Part shown: one piece after another, positions 37,242 to 46,723 of the stretch | Layout of the letters: each line of letters opens with the position of its first letter | Numbering within the stretch: position 1 is the first letter of the stretch | Notes under the pieces: model-generated | What the model was told of the DNA's origin: nothing | Database searches by the model: none | Seen by the model: only the letters and a program-made list of their open reading frames with translations | Translations under genes and position numbers: made by a program | From: an uncultured Chitinophagaceae bacterium | GTDB lineage: Bacteria > Bacteroidota > Bacteroidia > Chitinophagales > Chitinophagaceae | Length of the DNA: 64,000 nucleotides | Direction of reading: 5' to 3' | Assembly (NCBI GenBank): GCA_937873715.1 | Contig: CALMYJ010000012.1 | Coordinates: 62,001-126,000, forward strand

Positions 37242-38408
37242 TTAAGGCATAGCCCTTGCGGCACTGCGGTACAAAAGCAATAATACCAATGGCAGCAAGC
37301 CCCTGTTCATGTGCTGGGGTAGCATAAACCAGGCAATCAACACTACCAGCAAAAACAGGGCAGTATATTTAAATGCTTTTTTTACCCATACTTTTTTACT
37401 GTTTACAACAAAAGCCAGTACCGCATAGCTGGGCAAAGCCCAAAGCAGGTTGTAATTGTTGCGGCACATCTGGTGGTTGGTAGCGGTCCACATCAATATT
37501 AAAACAATACCGAGCACACCGGTAAAAAAAAACAACAACCCATCGAAGCCCTGTAAAAATGCTGTTGCTGCATGATGCTTACTAAAGCCGGTAAGTACAA
37601 TTACCAGCAGGAGCAGCCCAAAAAAAAGAGCTGGTGAAAAAAAAGAGCCGCCACCTGTTGCTGCCTGTTGAAATTCGTAGAGGCTGGCCTTTGATACTAC
37701 AACCGGCTGCCGGCGGTGGCTGCTGTCTAATGCCGTCATCAGGTTATCGGGCAAAAATTGCATTTCTGCCGCCGACATCACCGCATCGGTGGGAGCACCC
37801 AATAAAATATCGATACCCAGCTTACTCCAGGCTTTGTCATTTTTATCAAGGTATTGGTAAATAGCCTGCCTGAAGGTAGTGCCCCCTGGCATAATGGCTA
37901 CCGGTGGCGGCATGTTTTGTTTATGAGCCGCAATGATATCCCTGAGCCTCGTAGTGCAGTTATCGAAAAAGAAATCGTACTGGTAATATTTGTTTTCTTC
38001 TTTTGCATTGTTGAACAAAAAATCCCTTAATGCAATTTTTTCTTCGTCAGATAATAGCAGTACCTGCTCCGTAATGCCCCTGTTGGAGAGCAAATACTCT
38101 TCTTTAAAATCGTAAAAGCTGGCCGTAGAAACATAGTACAGCAATTTGCCCCGGATAAATTTTAAATAAAACCCTTCGTCATCAAAATTAAAAGTGCCGT
38201 AGTTAAATACAATATCCTGTGCGGTAACACTATCGGTTATGCGTATAGCGCTATGTCCAAAAGTGGAATACAGCTCATCGCCGGGTGTACAGGTAAGCAA
38301 CGAAATACGCATACGGGCCGGTTGTTGGGCCCTTACTGTTGTAACCAGCAGAATTAACAGGCAGCCCAAAAAAAACTTTGGCCCACCGTGGAAGAGTGTA
38401 TTTTTCAT
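37242..38408 (-). CDS. DUF4105 protein, Lnb-like (candidate lipoprotein N-acyltransferase)
   Basis: 388 aa. A signal sequence (about 8-27) is followed by a periplasmic domain with the thiol-enzyme-like motifs [10 protein letters not shown] (His) and [13 protein letters not shown] (Cys), spaced as in DUF4105. C-terminal transmembrane helices follow at about 260-380. DUF4105 is the family to which I recall the Bacteroides lipoprotein N-acyltransferase Lnb belonging. Bacteroidota lack the usual Lnt, so this is a good candidate for finishing triacylated lipoproteins, of which this window encodes many. That role is inference. A TACATTCG box (38427-38434, minus) is a possible promoter. Confidence 0.75.
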   Translation of the reverse strand: MKNTLFHGGPKFFLGCLLILLVTTVRAQQPARMRISLLTCTPGDELYSTFGHSAIRITDSVTAQDIVFNYGTFNFDDEGFYLKFIRGKLLYYVSTASFYDFKEEYLLSNRGITEQVLLLSDEEKIALRDFLFNNAKEENKYYQYDFFFDNCTTRLRDIIAAHKQNMPPPVAIMPGGTTFRQAIYQYLDKNDKAWSKLGIDILLGAPTDAVMSAAEMQFLPDNLMTALDSSHRRQPVVVSKASLYEFQQAATGGGSFFSPALFFGLLLLVIVLTGFSKHHAATAFLQGFDGLLFFFTGVLGIVLILMWTATNHQMCRNNYNLLWALPSYAVLAFVVNSKKVWVKKAFKYTALFLLVVLIAWFMLPQHMNRGLLPLVLLLLYRSAARAMP

Positions 38409-38466
38409 GAATGCCGTAGCTGGTTACGAATGTACGGCAATAATGTAAATGGGTATAGAATAGCTG

Positions 38467-38497
38467 CTTGCTTATCTGCCCTGATTGGGTATTTTTG
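38467..38497 (+). promoter_or_regulatory. Promoter CTTG-N19-TATTTTTG for metG
   Basis: CTTG at 38467-38470, a 19-base spacer, then TATTTTTG at 38490-38497, an exact -7 box. Seven bases separate it from the metG ATG at 38505, so the leader should be very short. Confidence 0.7.
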
Positions 38498-38504
38498 CCC
38501 CGCA

Positions 38505-40586
38505 ATGAAAAATCCATCAAGATACCTTGTAACGGCAGCCCTGCCTTATGCCAACGGCCCCCTGCATATCGGCCACCTGGCCGGCTGCTATATCCCGGCA
38601 GATATATATGTACGCTACCTGCGTGCCAAAAAAAGAGATGTACGCTTTATTGGCGGCAGCGATGAACACGGCGTACCCATTACTATCCGTGCCATGAAGG
38701 AAGGCATTACACCGCAACAGGTGGTAGATAAATTTCACACCATAATTAAGCAGAGCATGCTGCAAATGGGTATATCCTTCGATATTTACTCCCGTACTTC
38801 TAATGCCATCCATCACGAAACGGCTGCAGCTTTTTTTAAAAAACTGTATGATGACGGTTTGTTTGAAGAAAAAGAAACCGAGCAATACTTTGATGAAAAA
38901 ACCAATACATTTTTAGCCGACCGTTATATTACCGGAACCTGCCCGGTATGCAGTAACCCCAATGCCTATGGCGACCAGTGTGAAAAATGTGGCACTTCTC
39001 TTTCACCGGAGCAACTCATTAACCCCCGCAGTACATTAAGCGATGCCATACCGGTAAAGAAAAAAACCAGGCACTGGTATTTTCCATTGCAGCATTACGA
39101 AAACTGGCTGAAAGAATGGGCGCTGGAAGGACATAAGGAATGGAAGAACAATGTGTATGGCCAATGCAAAAGCTGGCTGGACAGCGGCCTGCAAAGCCGT
39201 GCTATGACGAGAGACAGCAATTGGGGCATTAAAGTACCGCTGCCCGATGCAGAAGGAAAAGTATTGTACGTATGGTTTGATGCCCCAATCGGCTATATCA
39301 GCGCTACCAAAGAACTTACCCCCAACTGGGCTGATTACTGGTGTAAAGAAGATACCAAACTGGTGCATTTTATCGGCAAGGATAATATCGTATTTCACTG
39401 CATTATTTTCCCGGCTATGCTTAAAGCACACGGCGGCTTTGTGTTGCCCGATAATGTGCCGGCTAACGAGTTTTTAAATATTGAAGGCGATAAAGTAAGC
39501 ACCAGCCGCAACTGGGCCGTGTGGGTAGAGGAGTATATAAAAGATTTTCCGGGCTGCGAAGATGTATTGCGCTATGTACTATGCGCCAATGCGCCCGAAA
39601 CAAAAGACAATGATTTTACCTGGAAAGATTTCCAGGACAGGAACAACAGCGAACTGGTAAGCATATTCGGCAATTTTGTAAACCGCACCTGGGTGCTGAT
39701 GCACAAACTTTGTGGCGGTAAAGTACCCAAACTGCATGATGATATTTTGGATGAAAAAGACAGGGCGCTGATTGCAGAAATTGAACAGGCAAAACTAAAA
39801 GTGGAAACACTAATTGAAGAATTCAAACTGAGGGATGCCCTGTTTGAAGTAATTAACCTGGCCCGCAGTGGCAATAAATACATGCAGGAAAAAGAACCCT
39901 GGATTGTGGTAAAACAATTGGCCGCTAACCCTGATGTTCAAAAAAATATTGACAACTGCCTGCATTTATGTTTACAATTATCGGCCAATCTTGCAGTACT
40001 CATCAATCCATTTTTACCCAACACGGCCACAAAAATGCTGCACATGATGAAAGTGGTAGATAAAATACTGGATTGGGATAATGCCGGTAAAATAAAGCTG
40101 CTGAGTGTTGGCTACAGCTTAAGAGAACCACAACTACTATTCAGGAAAATTGAAGATGCAGAGATTACCGCACAAATTGATAAACTACAAGCAGGACTAC
40201 AACAAACTACAGCACCCAAAATGGAAGAGAATACAACAACAGGCACCAATGCACTGAAACCAGCTATTCAATTTGATGATTTTGCTAAAATCGATTTGAA
40301 AGTGGGGACTATAATTGCTGCCGAAAAAGTAGAAAAAGCCGATAAATTATTAAAGCTGCAAATTGACCTGGGCTTTGAAACCCGAACGGTAGTAAGTGGC
40401 ATTGCCCTGCACTATCAGCCGGAAGCCATTGTGGGTAAGCAGGTAGTGGTGGTAGCCAACCTGGCGCCACGCAAAATGAGGGGTATTGAAAGTAATGGGA
40501 TGATATTAATGGCCGAGGATAAATCGGGCCGATTGCATTTTGTGAGCCCGGAAAATATTATCGATAGCGGCTCAGGGGTAAGCTAA
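38505..40586 (+). CDS. metG: Methionyl-tRNA synthetase
   Basis: 693 aa. Class I catalytic domain with [14 protein letters not shown] (HIGH motif, near residue 16), the zinc-binding insert [17 protein letters not shown] near 145-160, and the KMSKS-equivalent [10 protein letters not shown] near 330. The anticodon-binding helical domain follows. The C-terminal 110 residues, [29 protein letters not shown], form a Trbp111-type tRNA-binding domain. The start at 38505 is set by the promoter box just upstream and the conserved N-terminus; a longer frame runs into the divergent gene. The end overlaps the convergent LtaS-like gene by 15 bases. Confidence 0.96.
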   Translation: MKNPSRYLVTAALPYANGPLHIGHLAGCYIPADIYVRYLRAKKRDVRFIGGSDEHGVPITIRAMKEGITPQQVVDKFHTIIKQSMLQMGISFDIYSRTSNAIHHETAAAFFKKLYDDGLFEEKETEQYFDEKTNTFLADRYITGTCPVCSNPNAYGDQCEKCGTSLSPEQLINPRSTLSDAIPVKKKTRHWYFPLQHYENWLKEWALEGHKEWKNNVYGQCKSWLDSGLQSRAMTRDSNWGIKVPLPDAEGKVLYVWFDAPIGYISATKELTPNWADYWCKEDTKLVHFIGKDNIVFHCIIFPAMLKAHGGFVLPDNVPANEFLNIEGDKVSTSRNWAVWVEEYIKDFPGCEDVLRYVLCANAPETKDNDFTWKDFQDRNNSELVSIFGNFVNRTWVLMHKLCGGKVPKLHDDILDEKDRALIAEIEQAKLKVETLIEEFKLRDALFEVINLARSGNKYMQEKEPWIVVKQLAANPDVQKNIDNCLHLCLQLSANLAVLINPFLPNTATKMLHMMKVVDKILDWDNAGKIKLLSVGYSLREPQLLFRKIEDAEITAQIDKLQAGLQQTTAPKMEENTTTGTNALKPAIQFDDFAKIDLKVGTIIAAEKVEKADKLLKLQIDLGFETRTVVSGIALHYQPEAIVGKQVVVVANLAPRKMRGIESNGMILMAEDKSGRLHFVSPENIIDSGSGVS

Positions 40587-42467
40587 CTGGTTGTAGTGCT
40601 GCGATGCATTTTGCAAAAATGCCTGTACCGTTATAATTAGTTCGCTGATTTTTCCCTTTGCCGCCACAGTATTTACAAGATTATTTTTTCGTTCGGGATC
40701 ATTCAAAAAATGATAACAATACCCGGCTTTGCCGGTGGCTTTGTTGTAGCCCAGCACATAAGCACTGTCGATCACTACATAATTATCCGCATCTTTCTTG
40801 CATACTACCGGCGTACCTGCTGTATGATACAGGCTGTTACCAAAGCTGGTAATGCTATCCTCCACACCTGCAATACTCAATACTGTACCCAGTATATCAA
40901 ACTGGCTAACGGTACTGCTTATAGTTTTTCCAGAGTGGTTAGCCGGGTCAAAAATAAAAACAGGAATATGATACTCCTGCCCGGCAGGCGGGCTTTGAAA
41001 GGCATCATCCGGGAAAGCCCAGTGATCGGCACAAAAAACAAACAACGTATTGCTGTACCATGCCTGCTTTGAAGCCTGGGCAAAAAAATCCTGCAGGCAA
41101 TCGTTGTAATACCGCATGGCTTTCATTGCCGGAGTATACGCTTCGCATCGTGCAGGCAGGCGATACCCGGCAGGTAAATTATGTGGGTAGTGGGTAGAAA
41201 TATTGTAATGCACAGCAAAAAAAGGGGCGTTCATTTTACTTACTTCATCTGCCACAAAAGGCAGCATATCGCCATCGTGCAGGCCCATTGTATGTGCCTC
41301 AAGTTTCTTATACCCAGGCACTTTTTCTTTGCTGTAATATTTATCTATACCCAGCCAGTTGCAGCATTTTGCAAATCCAAAATCATCGTAACTGTCACCA
41401 ATAAAAAATGCAGACTGGTAACCCTTTTTTCTTAAAGCGTCTCCAATTGCTGTTCGCTTTAAGCCCAAATAACGGGAATGGTACAGCGGAATATCGGTTA
41501 AAGTGGGCATGCCGACAAGTATTGCCACCAGTCCATTGGTAGATGTAAACGCATAGCTATAGGCCTGGCTATAGTAAGTGCTGTTGCTTACCAGCGAATC
41601 TAAAAAAGGCATATTTACCTTATACCGGCTTTTGCTGTTAAAAAAATCTTCGGGTACACTTTCCATAATAAACAACACTATATTTTTTGAAGTAGTACCA
41701 GGATACAGGGCTGTTATTTTTTTTTCATACTTATACCTGGCTGCGGCGGCGGCAGTGCTCATATACTGCAAAGGTGGAACAGCCCCCTGCTCTTTGCGAT
41801 AGAGGGAGTACAGCAGGGTATGAAAAGAGTTTTGTACAAAAGGGAGGCTGTTGCTATTGATTGACAAAAGTGGATATGCCGGTAAAATTATTCTATGGGC
41901 ATAGGGTGTTAAAAAAAACAGTACACCTAATACAGGCAGCAACAGTGCAGATGCCGGATAAGCATTGGTGTTGTTGTAACCTGATATTACTTTTTTGTAG
42001 CTATACCACAGCCACACACTCACTATTACCAGCAGCAGCACACAGCAGGCGCTTATAACCGGACTGGCCATAAAAGCCTTGCCCAGTGAGTGTGTGGCCG
42101 AAAAAAGCATATCTGCATCGGCCCGCTGCTGGCGAAAGCGGAAATAAAATATGTCTGCCAGGCTGAGCAGTATACACAACAGGTTGAGCAGGGCAAAGGG
42201 TATACTAACAGCAACGGCTGCAACTGTTTTAAACCTGAGTTTGTAAAAAATATAGAGCAATAATACATAGGGCATGTTAAGGCTCAGCACTACCATTACA
42301 TCGTACAGCATTGCCCAGCCAATTACCTTTAACCAATCTCCGGCACCTGTTGCTTGGGAATATAAAAGCGATTTGTTATACCCGTAAAACGCTAATTTTA
42401 ACAACCACAGGAGCACAATAAGCAGCAGGAGCAATCGCAAAAGTTGTTTGATTTTCTGCCCTGCCAT
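40572..42467 (-). CDS. LtaS-like membrane sulfatase-fold enzyme (phosphoglycerol transferase family)
   Basis: 631 aa. Five N-terminal membrane helices (within about 8-185) are followed by an extracytoplasmic alkaline-phosphatase/sulfatase domain: [15 protein letters not shown] (metal-site Glu), [16 protein letters not shown] (likely catalytic Thr), [25 protein letters not shown] and [11 protein letters not shown] (metal-site Asp-His). The architecture is that of LtaS, OpgB and related transferases, which move phosphoglycerol or similar head groups onto acceptors. The acceptor in Gram-negative Bacteroidota is unknown. The ATG at 42467 is chosen because an earlier one overlaps the divergent neighbour. 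Confidence 0.82.
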   Translation of the reverse strand: MAGQKIKQLLRLLLLLIVLLWLLKLAFYGYNKSLLYSQATGAGDWLKVIGWAMLYDVMVVLSLNMPYVLLLYIFYKLRFKTVAAVAVSIPFALLNLLCILLSLADIFYFRFRQQRADADMLFSATHSLGKAFMASPVISACCVLLLVIVSVWLWYSYKKVISGYNNTNAYPASALLLPVLGVLFFLTPYAHRIILPAYPLLSINSNSLPFVQNSFHTLLYSLYRKEQGAVPPLQYMSTAAAAARYKYEKKITALYPGTTSKNIVLFIMESVPEDFFNSKSRYKVNMPFLDSLVSNSTYYSQAYSYAFTSTNGLVAILVGMPTLTDIPLYHSRYLGLKRTAIGDALRKKGYQSAFFIGDSYDDFGFAKCCNWLGIDKYYSKEKVPGYKKLEAHTMGLHDGDMLPFVADEVSKMNAPFFAVHYNISTHYPHNLPAGYRLPARCEAYTPAMKAMRYYNDCLQDFFAQASKQAWYSNTLFVFCADHWAFPDDAFQSPPAGQEYHIPVFIFDPANHSGKTISSTVSQFDILGTVLSIAGVEDSITSFGNSLYHTAGTPVVCKKDADNYVVIDSAYVLGYNKATGKAGYCYHFLNDPERKNNLVNTVAAKGKISELIITVQAFLQNASQHYNQLAYP

Positions 42468-42499
42468 ACCGGTTAATGATAAACGCATTGTACAACAAA

Positions 42500-43300
42500 A
42501 TGAAATTGTTTTTAAAAAACATTACAGCGCTAAAGGTATTGTTTTTTGCTGCGGCTTTCTGTATTGTGTACGATGCGGCCCGGCATAAAGGCATGATACG
42601 GGTACTGCTGCCCAAAACTTTTCCGGATGCTGCGGTGCAATGCCCCACAGCATTACCTGCCGCATTTAATTTCCAGGCTAAAAAATGGATAAAAGCAGTG
42701 AACAGCAATAACGCATTAACAGCATTACCACTGCACCTGCCCGGTATTGAAACAGATATTTATTTTAATGCCGGGCAAAATAAATTTGAAGTACGCCACG
42801 ATCCTGGTGAAGCACCAACAGGCCAGTTAGACAGCATCCTGCAGTTTTTGAAACAGCATAGTGCAACGGCAGGGATCTGGCTGGATATAAAAAACCTGGA
42901 TAGCAGCAATATGCTTCAGGCTGCACAAGCTATTACCGTTTTAAGAGATAGTTTTTCCCTGGAGGGCCGTATCATCATCGAATCGCCACAGGCGCAATGC
43001 CTGCAACCTTTTGTTGACAATAATTTTTTTACCAGCTTTTATGCGCCTTACTTTAACCCTTACCTTGTAAGCGATGCACAACTCACCCGGTATGCCGATT
43101 CAATTCGGTTGCTGCTGGCGCAATACCCGGTGCATGCCGTATCGGGCTACTACTACCAGGTGAATTTTTTAAAAGCTTATTTACCCGGCTACCCGGTATT
43201 AAGCTGGTTTAAAAAAAATGAATGGAGTATACCGGGTTACCTGCTTTATAATAAGCTGGCGGCAGATACAGCCATTAAGATAATACTACAACCGCTGTAG
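42500..43300 (+). CDS. PLC-like phosphodiesterase superfamily protein (FAM151/menorin or GDPD-like)
   Basis: 266 aa. One N-terminal membrane anchor (about 8-25) precedes a periplasmic domain. It shows metal-site-like residues in the order expected of glycerophosphodiester-phosphodiesterase-type barrels: IETDIYF (Glu84, Asp86), VRHDPGE (His100, Asp101), WLDIKNL (Asp129, Lys131) and IIIESPQ (Glu161). It is closest in feel to FAM151/menorin domains, though I cannot confirm that by search. It diverges from the LtaS-like gene with about 32 bases between starts, so the two share a control region. Confidence 0.55.
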   Translation: MKLFLKNITALKVLFFAAAFCIVYDAARHKGMIRVLLPKTFPDAAVQCPTALPAAFNFQAKKWIKAVNSNNALTALPLHLPGIETDIYFNAGQNKFEVRHDPGEAPTGQLDSILQFLKQHSATAGIWLDIKNLDSSNMLQAAQAITVLRDSFSLEGRIIIESPQAQCLQPFVDNNFFTSFYAPYFNPYLVSDAQLTRYADSIRLLLAQYPVHAVSGYYYQVNFLKAYLPGYPVLSWFKKNEWSIPGYLLYNKLAADTAIKIILQPL

Positions 43301-43303
43301 CGT

Positions 43304-43774
43304 TTACTGATCAGCAACTTTATCCATCCAGTCTTTTTCCTTGGCATCTCCTGTTGCTACGATGAGTGCCGTAAAAAACAACAGGAAAATTTGTGCGATA
43401 AGGCCGTACTGTGTGTTCTGTTTGTAAAGGGTCATCCATTCTCCTTTTACGGATAAATAATCGAGCAGGGCAAATACAAGTGTGGCGAGGCAGATGATAC
43501 TACCTGTTACCATCAGCACCCTGCCGGCAATACGGGAAAAACGCCTGGTGCTTAAGGGAATTTTTTTATGCATATAATGATACCCGAAAAAGAAAACAGT
43601 ATAGGGTATCACCACAATAAAAAATTGATACACTTTATCGGTGCCGGGTATATGAAAAAGGGTAACCGAAAATAGTTTTAAAATAAAAAAAAGGGCTACA
43701 GCCAGGAGCAAAAAGCCTAAGAAGCTACCGATTATCAAAGCCAGGAGCGTAAAGTATTTATTGAAATTATTCAT
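43304..43774 (-). CDS. Small integral membrane protein, unknown function
   Basis: 156 aa from the ATG at 43774. Four hydrophobic helices are seen at about 8-35, 50-68, 84-108 and 122-142. The last residues are charged (GDAKEKDWMDKVADQ). No family recognised. A longer open frame reaching 44014 would start inside rpsA and read through the rpsA terminator, so it is rejected. It is convergent with the FAM151-like gene, leaving only 3 bases between stops. Confidence 0.65.
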   Translation of the reverse strand: MNNFNKYFTLLALIIGSFLGFLLLAVALFFILKLFSVTLFHIPGTDKVYQFFIVVIPYTVFFFGYHYMHKKIPLSTRRFSRIAGRVLMVTGSIICLATLVFALLDYLSVKGEWMTLYKQNTQYGLIAQIFLLFFTALIVATGDAKEKDWMDKVADQ

Positions 43775-43821
43775 ACCAGTTAATGCAGGCAAAGTAAGTG
43801 CAAAAGAATGGTGATAAAAAA

Positions 43822-43847
43822 AATCCCACTGCAAATGCAGTGGGATT
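43822..43847 (-). terminator. Strong terminator after rpsA
   Basis: A perfect inverted repeat, AATCCCACTGCA (43822-43833) with TGCAGTGGGATT (43836-43847), nearly loopless as written (realistic loop 4 bases), followed on the minus strand by a run of T's. It lies about 30 bases after the rpsA stop. Confidence 0.9.
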
Positions 43848-43877
43848 GAAACATTATTACCTGTGCGGATAATGGCA

Positions 43878-45857
43878 TTATTCAGCAGCCGGTGTTTCGT
43901 CGGCGCTTTCGTCAGCCTTAGGCGCTTCAGGAGCAGCAGCTTTTGCTGGCGCAGCAGCAGCGGCTTCACTATCCATTTTAGCTTTAAGGTTAGCCAGTAC
44001 ACCAAGGTCGCCAAGGGTAGATTTTTCTACTTTACCCTGCAGGTTTTTCACTGCTTTTTTGGTTACTTCAGCTTCTGCTTTCTTTTCCTTAATTACAGCT
44101 TGTTTTTCTTCTTCTTTAGCCTGTTCCCAAAGGCGTGTATGGCTTAAAACGATACGTTTGTCGTTGCGGTCGAATTCGATTACCATAAACTGGTTCACTT
44201 CATCAGCAACAATTGATTTACCATCTTCTTTTGCCAGGTGGCGGCTTGGGGCAAAGCCTTCAAGCCCGTAAGGCAGTTGTACCACAGCACCTTTATCATC
44301 ACGCTTTACTACAGTACCCTCATGGATGCTGCCAGTATGGAAGGTTTCTTCCAGCGAATTCCAGGGATCTTCTTCAATTTGTTTGTGCCCAAGCTGCAAT
44401 TTGCGGCCATCTTTATCGATGTTTAAAATCACTACATCGATATTGCTGCCAACTTTAGTATACTCATTGGGGTTATTGAAGCGTTTCAACCAGCTCAGGT
44501 CGCTGATATGCACCATGCCGCCAATGCCGGTTGCCAGCTCTACAAACACACCATAAGGGGTAATATTTTTTACCACGCCGGTATGCCTGCTGCCTTCGGG
44601 GAATTTGGTTTCAATTTCGCTCCAGGGATCGGGCGAAAGTTGCTTGATAGAGAGACTCATTTTACGTGTGTCTTTATCCAGCGTTACAATTTTAGCCTGG
44701 TGTTCATCACCCAGCTTGAAGAATTCTTTAGCATTTACAGGTGTATTGGCCCATGTAATTTCACTTACGTGTACAAGACCTTCAACGCCGGGCATAATTT
44801 CGAGGAATGCACCGTAATCTTCGATATTCACTACTTTACCTTTAACTTCTTCCCCTTCTTTAATATTCTCTGCAAGGGTATCCCACGGATGAGGCGTAAG
44901 TTGTTTCAGGCCAAGGCTGATGCGTTTTTTATCATCATCAAAATCAAGCACCACCACGTTCAGTTTCTGATCCAGCTTCAATACTTCAGAAGGATGGTTG
45001 ATACGGCCCCATGAAATATCGGTGATATACAATAAGCCGTCTAAGCCGCCAAGGTCGAGGAATGCACCAAAATCTGTAATGTTTTTGATGGTTCCTTCCA
45101 GTACCTGGCCTTTTTCCAGTTTGCCCATAATTTCGGCACGTTGTGCTTCAATATCACTTTCAATAAGTGCTTTGTGCGATACAACAGCGTTTTTAATGGT
45201 TTCGTTGATTTTAACCACTTTAAACTCCATGGTTTTGCCAACAAACTGATCGTAATCTGTTACAGGTTTTACATCTATCTGTGAACCTGGCAGGAAGGTT
45301 TCCATACCAAATACATCCACAATAAGCCCGCCTTTAGTTTTGCTGGTAACCTGGCCGGTAACAATTTCGCCGGTTTTGTGCAGTTCCACAATTTTTTCCC
45401 AGGCACGGCTGGTACGGGCCTGCTTGCGGCTAAGGTGCAGGTTTCCGTTGCGGTCTTCTTTTTCAACCACCATTACTTCTACCACATCACCGGCTTTAAT
45501 GCCACCCGGTATATCCCTGAATTCATTAAGCGATACAAGGCCATCGCTTTTAAAGCCAATGTTTACCACAGCATCTGTTTTGGTAACAGCTTCAATAGTA
45601 GCCATAACCATTTCACCATCATTTATTTGCCTGAAGGTGTTTTCGTATACAGCATCGTACTTTTCTTTTTCATCTTTGCTGTAAGTGCTTACGTTGCGCT
45701 TGTCCATGCTCCAGTCAAAATCATCGTGGGCACTAACAACAGTTTCTTCTACAGGCGCTGCCACAGGCACATTTGTTACCGCAGCAGGTGTTGCTTCTGT
45801 AGAAGCGGCACCTTCCTGTGCATCTGCGTTTAATTGTTTATTAATATTGAATTGCAT
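43878..45857 (-). CDS. rpsA: 30S ribosomal protein S1
   Basis: 659 aa. About six S1 (OB-fold) repeats lie between residues 75 and 590, for example GQVTSKTKGGLIVDVFGMETFLPGSQ, GTIKNITDFGAFLDLGGLDGLLY, GKVVNIEDYGAFLEIMPGVEGLVHVSE and GVVKNITPYGVFVELATGIGGMVHISD. S1 binds mRNA and assists initiation, which matters in Bacteroidota where Shine-Dalgarno sites are rare. The protein is longer than the E. coli one because of an acidic N-terminal tail (about 50 residues) and an Ala/Glu/Lys-rich C-terminal tail (about 60 residues). Its leader has hairpins, described separately, and a strong terminator follows. Confidence 0.96.
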   Translation of the reverse strand: MQFNINKQLNADAQEGAASTEATPAAVTNVPVAAPVEETVVSAHDDFDWSMDKRNVSTYSKDEKEKYDAVYENTFRQINDGEMVMATIEAVTKTDAVVNIGFKSDGLVSLNEFRDIPGGIKAGDVVEVMVVEKEDRNGNLHLSRKQARTSRAWEKIVELHKTGEIVTGQVTSKTKGGLIVDVFGMETFLPGSQIDVKPVTDYDQFVGKTMEFKVVKINETIKNAVVSHKALIESDIEAQRAEIMGKLEKGQVLEGTIKNITDFGAFLDLGGLDGLLYITDISWGRINHPSEVLKLDQKLNVVVLDFDDDKKRISLGLKQLTPHPWDTLAENIKEGEEVKGKVVNIEDYGAFLEIMPGVEGLVHVSEITWANTPVNAKEFFKLGDEHQAKIVTLDKDTRKMSLSIKQLSPDPWSEIETKFPEGSRHTGVVKNITPYGVFVELATGIGGMVHISDLSWLKRFNNPNEYTKVGSNIDVVILNIDKDGRKLQLGHKQIEEDPWNSLEETFHTGSIHEGTVVKRDDKGAVVQLPYGLEGFAPSRHLAKEDGKSIVADEVNQFMVIEFDRNDKRIVLSHTRLWEQAKEEEKQAVIKEKKAEAEVTKKAVKNLQGKVEKSTLGDLGVLANLKAKMDSEAAAAAPAKAAAPEAPKADESADETPAAE

Positions 45858-45864
45858 AATATAA

Positions 45865-45885
45865 CCCCGGTTTTTTTTAACGGGG
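45865..45885 (-). promoter_or_regulatory. Hairpin in the rpsA leader next to the start codon
   Basis: CCCCG (45865-45869) pairs with CGGGG (45881-45885) around an 11-base A-rich loop in the mRNA. It ends 7 bases before the rpsA ATG, so it covers the ribosome landing zone. It could be an autoregulatory site; this is inference. Confidence 0.5.
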
Positions 45886-45888
45886 CTG

Positions 45889-45896
45889 CGAAGGTA
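45889..45896 (-). promoter_or_regulatory. Candidate -7 box TACCTTCG for rpsA
   Basis: Read on the minus strand, this is one mismatch from TAnnTTTG. A transcript from it would begin near the 5' arm of the CCCCG/CGGGG hairpin. No -33 TTTG at 19 bases. Confidence 0.4.
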
Positions 45897-45904
45897 GGGC
45901 TTTT

Positions 45905-45980
45905 AGCCTGTTTTTGACCAGAAAAAAGGCTGTTTTTTAGGCTTTAAAAACACAGGGCTGCCGTATGCATTAGAGCATAC
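45905..45980 (-). other. Further inverted repeats between gldD and rpsA
   Basis: Two more hairpins lie in this gap. One is AGCCT-g-TTTTT pairing with AAAAA-AGGCT within 45905-45930. The other is GTATGC (45963-45968) with GCATAC (45975-45980) and a 6-base loop. Neither is followed by a clean T-tract on the minus strand, so they look more like leader or processing structures than a gldD terminator. Confidence 0.45.
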
Positions 45981-46013
45981 AGGTTAGGTCTTTTAAAAAA
46001 CTGGAGCAATGGC

Positions 46014-46721
46014 TTACCCGGCAGGCGAATTTTGCCAGCGGAAGCTGTTTATAAGATGCTCTAAATCAGCTTGTAAAAAATCCTGTACGGGTTTCAGGGA
46101 ATCGGCGTTGGGTGGTGAATTAAAATAGAGTGCCCCCCTTAAAAAATGCCTCGTGGTATCGGTTAAAAAAAATTGTTTTGCCGTGGCAGCATTACCCCCC
46201 ACCCGGAAAAAAACACCCCCAATTCCATTAGGTGTGTGGATGAGGCTGTCTTTAATAGACGATGACACCACGTTGTTTTTGTTGGTTAGTTTAAAGGCAT
46301 CATCCACCATTTTGTCGTACACATTAATGCCAAAAGAATCTCTATAACTCCCGTCGGGTTGTTTTATTTTATACAGGGCTTTCCCGCCTATTTTTTTGTA
46401 GCTGATAAAAACACGGCTGTTGAATTGGGGAAAATCTACATTTATCCAGAACGGATTTTCGGGGTTACTGTCAAAGTAGGTGCTGTCTTGTACAACCTGT
46501 GCATATACCGGGTATTCAAAGCTGTAGGGGAACCCTTCTTTTGAAAACTGCTGGTAGCCCCGTTCGGGGAGGCTGATGGCAAAAAAGCCCCGTTTTTTTG
46601 TGCCATAGGGCGAATTGCAGGAAGCAAAAAATATAAGGATTGCCAGGGCGGTAAAACAACAATTAGTAATGCGTATACCCGGGCCCGTTGTATTATTGAA
46701 GTGCCTTTTAATCCGCAGCAT
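46014..46721 (-). CDS. gldD: Gliding motility lipoprotein GldD
   Basis: 235 aa. After a basic N-terminal stretch, a lipoprotein signal ends at IFFASCNSPYGTKKRGFFAI; the SPYGTKKRGFF block is typical of GldD (PYxPKPRGYxRI in Flavobacterium). Further family features are FPYSFEYPVYAQV, NPFWINVDFPQFNSRVFISYK and PNGIGGVFFRVGG. GldD is required for gliding and secretion in Flavobacterium; its biochemical job is not known. It starts 2 bases after gldE, the conserved gene order. Confidence 0.88.
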   Translation of the reverse strand: MLRIKRHFNNTTGPGIRITNCCFTALAILIFFASCNSPYGTKKRGFFAISLPERGYQQFSKEGFPYSFEYPVYAQVVQDSTYFDSNPENPFWINVDFPQFNSRVFISYKKIGGKALYKIKQPDGSYRDSFGINVYDKMVDDAFKLTNKNNVVSSSIKDSLIHTPNGIGGVFFRVGGNAATAKQFFLTDTTRHFLRGALYFNSPPNADSLKPVQDFLQADLEHLINSFRWQNSPAG

Positions 46722-46723
46722 GG

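Noticed and set aside
43775..44014. N-terminal extension of the small membrane protein to 44014
   Set aside because: Starts inside rpsA and crosses the strong rpsA terminator; residues there are an out-of-frame reading of the S1 tail.
44508..45014. 168-aa open frame antisense to rpsA
   Set aside because: Mirrors the repeated S1 domains; no signal or motif of its own.
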